Source: Chitinophaga pinensis (lineage in GTDB: Bacteria; Bacteroidota; Bacteroidia; Flavobacteriales_D; Crocinitomicaceae). From it: a DNA stretch of 64,000 nucleotides. Below are positions 1 to 7,805 of this stretch, one piece after another (within the stretch, counting starts at the first letter, position 1; each line of letters opens with the position of its first letter). A program made the position numbers and the translations under genes. The notes under the pieces were generated by a model. That model saw only the letters and a list, made by a program, of their open reading frames with translations. It was not told the DNA's origin and did no database searches. The stretch covers positions 186,001 through 250,000 of the forward strand of contig CAMDNE010000002.1 of assembly GCA_945902745.1 (NCBI GenBank). The letters are read 5' to 3'.

Positions 1-612
1 AAATCCTCTTTTGATTAAAACAGGCTTATTTGTTTTGGAACAAGCTCTTAAAATCCCTTGATCATACATGGCTTTTGCTCCAACTTGAATGACATCAGTA
101 TATTCAATAATCTCATCAATGTGCGTTGCGTCTCGTGCTTCAGTAATAACATTCAAACCAAATTCCTCACGCATTTTCGCAAGCAATTTCAATCCATCCA
201 ATCCCATTCCTTGAAATGAATACGGACTTGTTCTTGGTTTATAACAACCTCCTCTTAGCGTTGTGAGGCCTAATTTTATTAATAACTCAGAAGATTCACG
301 AATTTGACTTTCTGATTCAACCGAACAAGGTCCACCGATTAATAGCGTATTTTTAGTGTCTCCACCAATCGTAACATTTCCAATTTTAACTTCTCGCTTT
401 GTTGGTAAATATGTTTTTGAAGCCAATTGCATATCATTTGCAAAAACCCAAAATTGATCTACTTTGTTTTCAATTTGAACAGGAACTTCTTTTACATTAG
501 AACCTGTTATTAGAACATTTGTTCCATTAGAAATTATATGAAAAGCTTGAATTGATTCCGCAATTTGAGCCGCTTCTGTTTGAGTTATAGTTTGTTTTAA
601 ATGTAATATCAT
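1..612 (-). CDS. aroF: DAHP synthase (3-deoxy-7-phosphoheptulonate synthase), type I-beta-like, 3' end beyond window
   Basis: First enzyme of the shikimate pathway, condensing phosphoenolpyruvate with erythrose 4-phosphate. Only the N-terminal 204 residues are present; the frame stays open to base 1. Residues 1-75 look like the small ferredoxin-like domain of the Bacillus/Thermotoga type enzymes. The TIM barrel then begins with GGPCSVES (93-100), followed by LRGGCYKPRTSP (119-130), SFQG and VITEARD (155-161), all hallmark family motifs. Its ATG (612-610) overlaps the TGA of the upstream epimerase-CBS gene as ATGA, so the two are probably translationally coupled. The C-terminal half, including later metal ligands, cannot be checked here. 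Family call is firm; subtype is inferred. Confidence 0.93.
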   Translation of the reverse strand, partial: MILHLKQTITQTEAAQIAESIQAFHIISNGTNVLITGSNVKEVPVQIENKVDQFWVFANDMQLASKTYLPTKREVKIGNVTIGGDTKNTLLIGGPCSVESESQIRESSELLIKLGLTTLRGGCYKPRTSPYSFQGMGLDGLKLLAKMREEFGLNVITEARDATHIDEIIEYTDVIQVGAKAMYDQGILRACSKTNKPVLIKRGF

Positions 613-1613
613 AATTCTCCTTTGATCAGGTAGGCAAAGTTAATAATTCCGCTGGCTTTTCCATCTTTATTCACAACAGGTAAATACATAATTGGGAAAG
701 CACATTTCTTTATTTTCTGCAACAAATCCACTACTGTATTGTCATCAAAAACACTTATTGGATTTAAATTTACCAAATCCATTGCTTCTATTTTGTTTAA
801 ATCAGTTAGATATCTAAGCATTGCTTTGCGAATATCTGCCGATGAAACAAGTCCTTTTAACATTCCATTTTTATCTACAACCAAACAAAATCCAAGATTT
901 CCATCTTCAATTGATTGTAATATATTTTTAAGTGAAATCGATTCATATCCAACAACTGGACATTCATTCAATGGCATCATAAAATCACCAATGTGAAATT
1001 GTGATTCAATTTCGCGTTTGGTTAAATTCATTAGAGCGTGACCAATACTTGGCGCATTAAAAAGATATGATCCAGAAACCGATGAACTCACTCCCATATT
1101 TCTTAATATGAAAGAAACTTCACCATTTACTCCCCCATCAACATGTATTGATTTTTCAGGATATTTCATTCTAAATTGACGGATTTTGGAAAAATTAATT
1201 TTATCAAACACGCCCCCACTTTGACCTGGAACGGTTGCCATGATTAAAATGAAATCAAAATCCGCATATTCATCAAATACATCTATTGAAGTAGGTGTTG
1301 TAATTGCCAAACCTTTTTTACCTGTAATTTCCTTCGGTAAATTTAGGTGACTCGGTAATTGTTCAAATTGAAATGTGATATATTCAACTGGATTTTCAAT
1401 TAATAAATCAACATATTTTTCAGGATTCTCTGTGATGATATGAAGGTCAATTGGTAAATCACACCATGAACGAATTGCTTTAATATCTTCAAAAACTGAC
1501 ACGTCATCATTACAATCTACATGCAACAAATCAACTTGATGTTGCACTAAATCATCAATCACTTCTTTTAAAGTTCTTTTTTTATCGCTGTATATAGAAG
1601 CTGAAATTTTCAT
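609..1613 (-). CDS. Ribulose-phosphate 3-epimerase-like domain fused to two CBS domains
   Basis: Residues 1-200 resemble ribulose-phosphate 3-epimerase. The four metal-binding positions appear kept: H31 and D33 in LLHVD, H58 in DLHI, D159 in HVDGG. The usual MDG after HVD is replaced by CND, and the NPGFGGQ phosphate loop reads VPGQSGG, so substrate or activity may differ. Residues about 210-334 look like a CBS pair, a domain that commonly binds adenine nucleotides. The gene is first in an operon with DAHP synthase, linked by an ATGA overlap. I infer a regulated sugar-phosphate enzyme acting near aromatic amino acid synthesis; whether it is catalytic is unknown. Confidence 0.75.
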   Translation of the reverse strand: MKISASIYSDKKRTLKEVIDDLVQHQVDLLHVDCNDDVSVFEDIKAIRSWCDLPIDLHIITENPEKYVDLLIENPVEYITFQFEQLPSHLNLPKEITGKKGLAITTPTSIDVFDEYADFDFILIMATVPGQSGGVFDKINFSKIRQFRMKYPEKSIHVDGGVNGEVSFILRNMGVSSSVSGSYLFNAPSIGHALMNLTKREIESQFHIGDFMMPLNECPVVGYESISLKNILQSIEDGNLGFCLVVDKNGMLKGLVSSADIRKAMLRYLTDLNKIEAMDLVNLNPISVFDDNTVVDLLQKIKKCAFPIMYLPVVNKDGKASGIINFAYLIKGEL

Positions 1614-1725
1614 CTATTTTTTCTTTAACAAGCCTAAAGTTAATGTTTATACTAAATACAGCTATAATTTAGTTTAAAACATTAGACCTAAAAAGGAAAA
1701 AGCAATGTTAAAAGGGATAAATTGT

Positions 1726-1733
1726 TATTTTTG
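1726..1733 (+). promoter_or_regulatory. Candidate Bacteroidota -7 box for the alpha/beta hydrolase gene
   Basis: TATTTTTG fits TAnnTTTG but ends only 7 bases before the ATG, which would make the mRNA almost leaderless. No TTG is seen 19 bases upstream. Weak. Confidence 0.3.
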
Positions 1734-1740
1734 AAACGAT

Positions 1741-2568
1741 ATGAAAAAGCAATTAATTAATCAAATATATAAAGGAGCGCAAGGTAAAGAAAGCCTAGTT
1801 GATTTGTGTATTCCAGAAAACTTCAATAATAAACTGATTGTATTTATCCATGGTTTCATGGGTTACAAGGACTGGGGAAGTTGGAATTTATTTCAAGACT
1901 TTTATACTTCTGAAGGATTCGGGTTTTGCAAATACAATGTTTCCCATAATGGAGGAACACTTGAGAATCCTATCGATTTTTCTGATTTAGAAGCGTTTTC
2001 AAAAAACAACTATTCCTATGAGTTAGAAGATTTACAATGCGTTTTAAATTGGGTTGAAAAACAGTTTGAAACGTTGCCGGAAATTTATTTAATTGGTCAC
2101 TCAAGAGGTGGTGGAATTGCTCTTTTAACGGCATCTGACAGCAGAATTAAAAAAATTGCTACACTTGCTGCGATTAGTAATATTGAAAAACGATTTCCAG
2201 AAGGAAAACAATTAGAAGTTTGGAAAACACAAGGAACTAAATACGTATTGAATTCAAGAACGAATCAAAAAATGCCGAATTCCTATTCTCAATATGAAGA
2301 TTTTATAAATCATAAAGATCAATTAAACATTGAACAAGCCTGTTTGAATTCAAAAGTACCAACGATGGTGATTCATGGAGATATGGACACATCAGTTGAT
2401 ATAGAAGAAGGAAAAGAAATATCAACTTGGCTCAAAACGCGCTTGTTTGAAATTGAAGAAGCGGAACATACTTTTGGCGCAACTCAACCATGGCTAGAAA
2501 AAGAAATGCCAGAACATCTTCAAAAAATATGTGCAATCACTCATGCTTTTTTTCATATTGATTTTTGA
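1741..2568 (+). CDS. Alpha/beta-fold hydrolase
   Basis: A 275-residue single-domain alpha/beta hydrolase. An HGFMG oxyanion-hole strand lies at residues 37-41 and the nucleophile elbow GHSRGG has its serine at 121. An acidic residue in HGDMDTSVD (near 215) and a histidine in EEAEHTFG (near 240) complete a plausible triad. No signal peptide is seen, so it is probably cytoplasmic. Substrate cannot be told; the family includes esterases, dienelactone hydrolases and peptidases. It is followed after 3 bases by a TerB-like gene, so the pair is likely co-transcribed. The ATG is preceded by stops and by a possible promoter very close to it. Confidence 0.88.
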   Translation: MKKQLINQIYKGAQGKESLVDLCIPENFNNKLIVFIHGFMGYKDWGSWNLFQDFYTSEGFGFCKYNVSHNGGTLENPIDFSDLEAFSKNNYSYELEDLQCVLNWVEKQFETLPEIYLIGHSRGGGIALLTASDSRIKKIATLAAISNIEKRFPEGKQLEVWKTQGTKYVLNSRTNQKMPNSYSQYEDFINHKDQLNIEQACLNSKVPTMVIHGDMDTSVDIEEGKEISTWLKTRLFEIEEAEHTFGATQPWLEKEMPEHLQKICAITHAFFHIDF

Positions 2569-2571
2569 TTT

Positions 2572-2979
2572 ATGGATGACAAAAAGAAAAATGAACGCTT
2601 AAGCTTGCTTTCTGATTTGATTAAAATGGCCAAAGCAGATAAGGATGATTCAACAATCGAATTTGATTTTTTGCTGAAATTAGCTATACAAATGGGCGTT
2701 TCAAAAGAAGATTTCAAACTGCTTTTTGAAGATTATATCGCTTTTCATCCTCCTGTATTTGAGCACGAAAGAATCATTCAATTTCAACGTTTAGTATTGA
2801 TGATGAACGTTGATCAACATGTTGCAAAAGAAGAATTAGATTACATTCGTGAGCTTGGCATTAAGATGGGTTTACATCCTTCTGCAACAGATGAAGTATT
2901 GAAAATAATGGGAGATTTTCCAAATAGTATTGTGCCTCCTGAAAAATTAATTACGATTTTTAAGACGTTTCATAATTAG
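2572..2979 (+). CDS. TerB-like helical protein
   Basis: A 135-residue all-helical acidic protein without signal peptide or membrane segment. The pattern with a conserved hydrophobic LVLMMNVDQHVAKEELDYI stretch and a following IRELGIKMGL helix resembles the tellurite-resistance TerB/DUF533 superfamily, whose members carry acidic metal-binding positions in DxxxxxxE turns. It starts 3 bases after the alpha/beta hydrolase stop and is likely part of the same transcript. No other ter genes are present, so a tellurite role is not implied. The superfamily call is by pattern only. Confidence 0.6.
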   Translation: MDDKKKNERLSLLSDLIKMAKADKDDSTIEFDFLLKLAIQMGVSKEDFKLLFEDYIAFHPPVFEHERIIQFQRLVLMMNVDQHVAKEELDYIRELGIKMGLHPSATDEVLKIMGDFPNSIVPPEKLITIFKTFHN

Positions 2980-3019
2980 GAGGCAGTAGTGATTCGGTTA
3001 TTTGACAGATTAGATTATT

Positions 3020-3041
3020 TGCGAATTCGCGAATTTTCGAG
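3020..3041. repeat. Left remnant of dispersed GCGAATTCGCG repeat, cut by the IS
   Basis: Contains GCGAATTCGCGAATTTTCGAG. The same sequence family recurs at 18612-18653 and 47772-47823, and continues on the other side of the IS at 4144. Joining the two remnants reproduces the arrangement of the copy at 18612. Confidence 0.75.
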
Positions 3042-3092
3042 TCTTAGATTCAAGTAATAAATGCAACTTGGAATTCAATTAAGTTTTTTCAG

Positions 3093-3121
3093 GGAGAGAG
3101 AAGATTTAGACTTCTCTCTCC
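3093..3121 (+). promoter_or_regulatory. Stem-loop upstream of the transposase start
   Basis: A perfect 11-base inverted repeat (GGAGAGAGAAG at 3093-3103, CTTCTCTCTCC at 3111-3121) with a 7-base loop ends 6 bases before the first ATG. In read-through transcripts it could occlude initiation and limit transposase, as known for stem-loops in some other IS elements. The function is inferred. Confidence 0.6.
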
Positions 3122-3127
3122 GCCGAA

Positions 3128-4135
3128 ATGGTTAAAAAACTTAAATTGGCTTCCGTCCAAAGTTGTCAATTTATGAGTCATATTACCTATCAACAAAGAT
3201 ACACTATTAGTGTAATGTTACAATCGGGTTATACCCAAAATTCAATTGCTCAAGCCTTAAATCGGAGTAAATCCGTAATTAGTAGAGAAATCGTTAGAAA
3301 TTGTGATCAAAGATCTAAAGTTTATTTAGCTCCTTTAGCACAGCGTAAATGTGAAGAAAGACACAAGCAAAAAAAGAAACAAATCAAGTTGACTTCTCAA
3401 ATGCGAGCATTTATAGTTGAAAAACTCGAAGACAAGTATAGTCCTGAACAAATTGTTGGTTGGAGTAAGAGAAACAAAAAAGAGTGCATTTCGCATCAAT
3501 GGATTTATCAGATGGTATGGGATGATAAAAAGCGAAGAGGAAAGCTTTGTAAACACTTAAGAAATAGAGGTAAGCCATATAAAAAGAGTAGTTCTAAAAA
3601 TTACGTCCCAGGTCAACCTATTAATAAACGAGATATAAGTGAACGTCCTGAAATTGTCGATCAAAGAATACAATTTGGTGATTTTGAAGTTGATACTGTT
3701 ATAGGAAAACTGCGTAAAAAGGCTTTAGTAACGATCAACGATAGAGCAACAGGACTATTAAAAATAGGATTGGTAAAAGAAAAAACAAGTGATTTAGTAA
3801 CTAAAAAAATCATACAAATATTGAATCCATGGAAGGATATTTTACACACAATAACAACTGATAATGGCGCTGAATTTGCAAAACATGAAACGATAGCAGC
3901 AGCGCTAGAAATAGATTTCTTTTTTGCAAAACCCTATCAAAGTTGGCAAAGAGGAAGTAATGAAAATTTAAATAGATTAATTAGACAATACCTACCGAAA
4001 GGGACAGATTTCAACGATATTGATGAAGAATATTTCAGTTTTATTGAAGAACAAATTAATAATAGACCAAGAAAAAGATTTAAATTTATGTCACCAAATG
4101 AAATGTTTAACCAAAAAGTTGCATTTATGGGTTGA
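3128..4135 (+). CDS. IS30-family transposase
   Basis: A 335-residue DDE transposase. From residue 20 there is the IS30 helix-turn-helix (QRYTISVMLQSGYTQNSIAQAL, then RSKSVISREI). The catalytic triad can be read as D189 (FEVDTVIG), D245 (TTDNGAEF) and E279 (RGSNENLNRLIRQYLPKG); the last is the signature region of the family. Two starts are possible: ATG 3128 directly after a hairpin, or ATG 3173 (MSHITYQQ), which fits the usual IS30 N-terminus better. The frame is intact, so the element may be active. It mobilises only itself. Confidence 0.95.
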   Translation: MVKKLKLASVQSCQFMSHITYQQRYTISVMLQSGYTQNSIAQALNRSKSVISREIVRNCDQRSKVYLAPLAQRKCEERHKQKKKQIKLTSQMRAFIVEKLEDKYSPEQIVGWSKRNKKECISHQWIYQMVWDDKKRRGKLCKHLRNRGKPYKKSSSKNYVPGQPINKRDISERPEIVDQRIQFGDFEVDTVIGKLRKKALVTINDRATGLLKIGLVKEKTSDLVTKKIIQILNPWKDILHTITTDNGAEFAKHETIAAALEIDFFFAKPYQSWQRGSNENLNRLIRQYLPKGTDFNDIDEEYFSFIEEQINNRPRKRFKFMSPNEMFNQKVAFMG

Positions 4136-4143
4136 ATCTACCA

Positions 4144-4170
4144 TTCGCGAATTCGCAATATGTCGAACAT
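4144..4170. repeat. Right remnant of dispersed GCGAATTCGCG repeat
   Basis: TTCGCGAATTCGCAATATG followed by TCGAACAT. It matches the 3' half of the copy at 47772-47823 almost exactly and abuts the right end of the IS. Confidence 0.75.
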
Positions 4171-4172
4171 CA

Positions 4173-4577
4173 TTATTCCACCAAAAACCTTTCCTTCTGT
4201 TCAACTGTAGGAACCACACAAAATCCATTCATAATTCTATGCCTTCTTTTGGCAACATAATCATAGATTTGATCTCGTTGACACACAGGAATTATTCGAA
4301 AAATTTGGAGTAGCGGATATGGGAATTTCATCAATCTCAATATCGCAAAAGCTGCATTTGATTTAGAAAAAAGCAAGAAATTAGTATAAAAATAAAAGGT
4401 GCTCAAATCTGGTTTAGGCACATTGTTTTCTTTGAAAAATTGCTGTGCAAATTCAGATTGAATAGCAGAGAAATAGATTTCTTTTCGCTTTTCATGTTTC
4501 AAAATAAATTGGACACTTTTATTACAAAAGCCACAATCTCCATCGTAAAAAACAATATTTTGATGTTTTGTATACAT
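4173..4577 (-). CDS. DCC-family (DUF393) thiol-disulfide oxidoreductase-like protein
   Basis: A 134-residue protein beginning HQNIVFYDGDCGFCN. The DGDC motif (12-15) with a CxxC-type pair C15/C18 defines the DCC family, small thioredoxin-fold-like proteins of unknown substrate. Central HEKRKEIYFSAIQSE and later AILRLMKFPYP match the typical family layout. No signal peptide. It converges on the IS30 element and its stop lies 2 bases past the repeat remnant, so its 3' end is close to the insertion but seems full length (family about 115-140 residues). Function of the family is poorly known. Confidence 0.88.
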   Translation of the reverse strand: MYTKHQNIVFYDGDCGFCNKSVQFILKHEKRKEIYFSAIQSEFAQQFFKENNVPKPDLSTFYFYTNFLLFSKSNAAFAILRLMKFPYPLLQIFRIIPVCQRDQIYDYVAKRRHRIMNGFCVVPTVEQKERFLVE

Positions 4578-4675
4578 CCTGTAAAAATAGGAAGGTTAAT
4601 TGTATTATAAGTTATTTGATTAAGCAACATTTCTGAAATCAAACTAACAATTTCACTTCGCAATTTTAATTCTCC

Positions 4676-4843
4676 TTACTTTTTGTCCAAAGCAACAAAA
4701 AGTAACAAAAAATGCTTTTTCACAAATTATCTAAGGAACTTCCCTCTTCTCCATTACATTGCGCATAGGGACCGTCGATAAAGCTCATAATTAATTCGAA
4801 TTTGCTTTTAATTCCTTCTTCTATGTCGCTTTACGAACTAGTT
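4676..4843. repeat. 168-bp dispersed intergenic repeat, copy A
   Basis: Starts with a small hairpin (ACTTTTTGT, loop, ACAAAAAGT) followed by AACAAAAAATGC, and ends at CGCTTTACGAACTAGTT. It aligns over the same length with 13512-13679, with conserved blocks (CACAAATTATC, AAGGAACTT, TCTCCATT, CCGTCGA, AAAGCTC) and scattered differences. No coding frame of note. With the promoter at 4921 it accounts for most of the 390-base gap before the dehydrogenase gene. Confidence 0.85.
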
Positions 4844-4920
4844 CTGTAGATAATTTATAGATCGATTTTTCATCGCTCTTTTCATTCCTTTATATCAAAT
4901 AAATTTTAAATAACGAATGA

Positions 4921-4951
4921 ATTGAAAACACTTTCGGTATTAGTATATTTG
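4921..4951 (+). promoter_or_regulatory. Bacteroidota sigma-A-type promoter for the hydroxyacyl-CoA dehydrogenase gene
   Basis: ATTG at 4921-4924, a 19-base spacer, then TATATTTG at 4944-4951, matching the TTTG-N19-TAnnTTTG consensus. The ATG follows 16 bases later. Confidence 0.75.
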
Positions 4952-4967
4952 TGAAAAATAAAATTAC

Positions 4968-5858
4968 ATGAAAAATATTGCAGTTATTGGTTCTGGCACA
5001 ATGGGAAATGGAATTGCCCATGTATTTGCACAATTTGGATATAAAGTTTCCTTAATTGATATTTCACAAGCTTCTTTAGATAAAGGAATGGCTACCATTT
5101 CTAAAAATTTGGACAGACAAGTTTCAAAAGAAGCAATAACTGAAGCTGACAAACAAGCTACTTTGGCGAATTTAACAACCTTTACTTCTATAGAAGAAGG
5201 AGTTAAAAATGTTGATCTAGTGGTTGAAGCAGCAACTGAAAATGTTGATTTAAAATTAAAAATATTTGCTGATTTAGATAAATTCACAGCACCAAATGTC
5301 ATTCTTGCGTCGAATACCTCTTCTATTTCAATCACAAAAATTGCTGCAGTTACTAGTCGCCCAGACAAAGTAATTGGAATGCACTTTATGAATCCAGTTC
5401 CAGTAATGAAATTGGTCGAAATAATTCGTGGTTATTCAACATCCGACGAAGTAACGAATTTAATCATGGAAACTTCTAAGAAACTAAACAAAGTTCCAGT
5501 TGAAGTGAATGATTATCCTGGATTTGTGGCAAATAGAATTTTGATGCCGATGATCAACGAAGCAATTATCACATTATTCGAAGGTGTAGCTGGTGTTGAA
5601 GAGATTGATACAGTTATGAAATTGGGAATGGCTCATCCAATGGGTCCTTTGCAATTAGCTGATTTTATTGGCCTAGATGTTTGTTTGGCAATTATGGAAG
5701 TTCTGCATGACGGTTTTGGGAATCCAAAATACGCTCCTTGTCCTCTATTGGTCAACATGGTGATGGCAGGTAAAAAAGGTGTTAAATCCGGAGAAGGTTT
5801 TTACTCTTGGACGCACGGTACAAAAGACCTTGTTGTAGCATCGAATTTTAAGAAATGA
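4968..5858 (+). CDS. hbd: 3-hydroxyacyl-CoA (3-hydroxybutyryl-CoA) dehydrogenase
   Basis: NAD-dependent oxidation of 3-hydroxyacyl-CoA to 3-ketoacyl-CoA, or the reverse. 296 residues, the usual length of the monofunctional enzyme. The N-terminal Rossmann motif GSGTMGNGIA (8-17) is followed by the acidic strand end LID. The catalytic histidine lies in GMHFMNPVPVMKLVEII, and the C-terminal domain starts with YPGFVANRILMPMINEA. GMAHPMGPLQLADFIGLD is also typical. It has its own good promoter and a terminator after the gene, so it is probably monocistronic. It could serve butyrate-type, fatty-acid or phenylacetate metabolism; context does not decide. Confidence 0.95.
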   Translation: MKNIAVIGSGTMGNGIAHVFAQFGYKVSLIDISQASLDKGMATISKNLDRQVSKEAITEADKQATLANLTTFTSIEEGVKNVDLVVEAATENVDLKLKIFADLDKFTAPNVILASNTSSISITKIAAVTSRPDKVIGMHFMNPVPVMKLVEIIRGYSTSDEVTNLIMETSKKLNKVPVEVNDYPGFVANRILMPMINEAIITLFEGVAGVEEIDTVMKLGMAHPMGPLQLADFIGLDVCLAIMEVLHDGFGNPKYAPCPLLVNMVMAGKKGVKSGEGFYSWTHGTKDLVVASNFKK

Positions 5859-5875
5859 TTTACTTGAAATAGTTG

Positions 5876-5908
5876 AAAGCCATCGGTAATTACTGATGGC
5901 TTTTTTTT
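5876..5908 (+). terminator. Rho-independent terminator after the dehydrogenase gene
   Basis: AAAGCCATC (5876-5884) pairs with GATGGCTTT (5895-5903) around GGTAATTACT and runs into eight T's. It overlaps the last bases of the convergent phosphatase gene. Confidence 0.9.
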
Positions 5909-6875
5909 ATTTAAATAACTCCGTCATCACTGCCCCACACGAAACAGGATTGTTAAAATGTAACATTTCCGAAATGGTTTTACTGATATCAATTTGCTCG
6001 TAACGGTTTGATAAGGTAATATTCGTTTTGAAATCCGGTCCTAAAGCAACTAAATATATCGCTCTGCAGCCTTCACAATTATCTCCGTGATTCACAAAAC
6101 CATTTTTATGTCCTTCGGTGTGTCGTCCATGATCGTTTGTAATAAACAAAGTCGTTTTATTCTTATAGATTGAGTCGGATTGAATGAAATTCCACAATTC
6201 TAACGCGATTTTATCCGTGTTTTTAATAGCTTCCAAATATTCTGGCCATTCATTCTGATGTCCACGAACATCAACTTCCAATAAATTAATTAACGACAAT
6301 TTAGGATGATATTGTTTCAACAATAATTGTGCATTTCTCCATGTTTTATTGTCGTTCTCATAACCAAAACCTGTTCCATCTGTTCCGCAAAATTGAGAAG
6401 GAGTATGTTGATCATGCCATGTTTTATTTTGTGTATTTGCTAGAATACTCAATTTACCTTTGCTCGTTATAACCCAAGCCTGTGTTGAATCTAAATTTTT
6501 CTCTTTCAAAAAGAATTGAAACATGGACGGTTTTTTTGGCAATTCCAATCCCATGTTATTTATCTTCTGATAATAGCCAGTTGTAATTGCGGTGTGACCA
6601 GCATTTGTGTAGGTTGGACCTTCATTTCTGAAATAAGGAACTAACACGCCTTGAGGTGCTAACACATTTGCCAAATTAGGAATATATTGATGGGTCGAAT
6701 CTCCAAATGTTTCTGTTAAACGCGGTCCATCAATAACCAATACGATTACATATTCTGTTTGATACTTTTTGTCGGTTGGTAATTCCTCATCAACTTCTTT
6801 CCGAAAGGAGAAAAACAGTGTTGAAAGAACAACTACAGAAAATAGTAGTTTATAGTTAATTTGAAATTTCTTCAT
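5907..6875 (-). CDS. Exported alkaline-phosphatase-superfamily hydrolase
   Basis: A 322-residue protein with an N-terminal hydrophobic stretch (LLFSVVVLSTLFFSF, about residues 10-24), a signal peptide or anchor. Metal ligands of the superfamily are visible: D in VLVIDGPRLTETFGD, a nucleophile Thr/Ser region in EGPTYTNAGHTAITTG, D and H in LEVDVRGHQ, DH in FITNDHGRHTEGH, and a late H in NHGDNCEGCR. The arrangement fits type I phosphodiesterase/phosphoglyceromutase-like members acting outside the cytoplasm. It follows menB by 6 bases on the same strand, probably as the tail of that transcript. Substrate unknown; sulfatase activity is unlikely because no CxPxR motif is seen. Confidence 0.82.
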   Translation of the reverse strand: MKKFQINYKLLFSVVVLSTLFFSFRKEVDEELPTDKKYQTEYVIVLVIDGPRLTETFGDSTHQYIPNLANVLAPQGVLVPYFRNEGPTYTNAGHTAITTGYYQKINNMGLELPKKPSMFQFFLKEKNLDSTQAWVITSKGKLSILANTQNKTWHDQHTPSQFCGTDGTGFGYENDNKTWRNAQLLLKQYHPKLSLINLLEVDVRGHQNEWPEYLEAIKNTDKIALELWNFIQSDSIYKNKTTLFITNDHGRHTEGHKNGFVNHGDNCEGCRAIYLVALGPDFKTNITLSNRYEQIDISKTISEMLHFNNPVSCGAVMTELFK

Positions 6876-6881
6876 ACTTAT

Positions 6882-7703
6882 TTAAGGGAATTTAGGAAAC
6901 TTTTGAAAATCCGGATTTCTTTTTTCCAAAAATGCATGTTTTCCTTCTTGTGCCTCTTCAGTTAAATAATACATCAACGTTGCATCACCAGCGAGCTCCA
7001 TGATTCCATGTTGACCATCCAATTCTGCATTTAATCCACGCTTTATCATTCTAATTGCCAACGGACTTCTTTTTAAAATAGTTTCACACCAAGAAATCGT
7101 TGTGTCTTCCAATTCATCAAAAGGAACAACTTTATTGACCATTCCCATCGTTTCAGCTTCAACCGCAGTATATTGTTCGCACAAAAACCAGATTTCACGC
7201 GCTTTTTTCTGTCCAACACAACGTGCGAGATAAGAAGAACCAAAACCTCCATCAAAACTCCCAACCTTTGGTCCAGTTTGACCAAAACGAGCATTTTCAG
7301 AAGCAATTGTTAAATCACACACCACGTGTAACACGTGTCCGCCACCAATTGCATATCCGTTCACCATTGCAATTACGGGCTTAGGCATTGAACGAATAGC
7401 CTTGTGTAAATCCAAAACATTTAAACGAGGCACTCCATTTTCTGAAATATAGCCACCAATTCCTTTTACATTTTGATCACCACCAGAACAAAATGCTTTA
7501 TCACCTGCACCGGTCAAAATAATAACACCGATATCATTTCTTTCTCGACACGTATTCATCGCTTCAAGCATCTGCATATTCGTTTCTGGGCGAAAAGCAT
7601 TGTAAACTTGAGGACGATTAATTGTAATTTTTGCTATTCCTTCGAAAAATTCAAACTTAATATCTGAATAATCTTTAATGGTAGACCAATTTCGTTTTGA
7701 CAT
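6882..7703 (-). CDS. menB: 1,4-dihydroxy-2-naphthoyl-CoA synthase
   Basis: Crotonase-fold enzyme that closes the naphthoate ring from o-succinylbenzoyl-CoA in menaquinone synthesis. 273 residues, normal length. Typical MenB features: [15 protein letters not shown] near residue 35, FCSGGDQ, the oxyanion stretch [15 protein letters not shown], and [21 protein letters not shown], which separates MenB from other enoyl-CoA hydratase relatives. C-terminal [20 protein letters not shown] is also typical. No other men genes are in the window; the gene lies between a DUF2130 gene and a phosphatase gene on the same strand. Supports a respiratory menaquinone user. Confidence 0.97.
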   Translation of the reverse strand: MSKRNWSTIKDYSDIKFEFFEGIAKITINRPQVYNAFRPETNMQMLEAMNTCRERNDIGVIILTGAGDKAFCSGGDQNVKGIGGYISENGVPRLNVLDLHKAIRSMPKPVIAMVNGYAIGGGHVLHVVCDLTIASENARFGQTGPKVGSFDGGFGSSYLARCVGQKKAREIWFLCEQYTAVEAETMGMVNKVVPFDELEDTTISWCETILKRSPLAIRMIKRGLNAELDGQHGIMELAGDATLMYYLTEEAQEGKHAFLEKRNPDFQKFPKFP

Positions 7704-7805
7704 GTATTCTTTATTTTAATTCAAAATTAACAATAGAAGCTGAATTTCACTTCGTTTTTAAGATTTATCCGCTTTAAATTAAGGTTTAAATTTCTCAAAC
7801 TTTTT

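Larger units (their letters stand above)
3045..4140 (+). mobile_element. IS30-family insertion sequence
   Basis: A complete element of about 1.1 kb. Imperfect terminal inverted repeats of 25 bases lie at 3045-3069 and 4116-4140: TAGATTCAA, three mismatches, then ATAAATGCAACTT (22 of 25 matching). One IS30-type transposase fills the interior and its stop codon lies inside the right repeat. Flanking triplets (TCT on the left, CCA on the right) are not a duplication, so no target-site duplication is visible. Outside them are the two halves of a dispersed palindrome-rich repeat. IS30 relatives are known to favour palindromic targets. Confidence 0.92.

Noticed and set aside
739-996. Small plus-strand gene opposite the epimerase-CBS gene
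   Set aside because: It is fully inside a well-supported minus-strand gene, has no recognisable domain and looks like an antisense shadow; the same reasoning was applied to all other antisense frames inside clear genes.
3042-4143. Target-site duplication of the IS
   Set aside because: The flanking triplets TCT and CCA do not match, and no 2-3 base repeat can be placed with confidence.
4173-4577. DCC gene disrupted by the IS
   Set aside because: The frame ends naturally with a complete family-length protein 2 bases beyond the repeat remnant; only the intergenic repeat was split.
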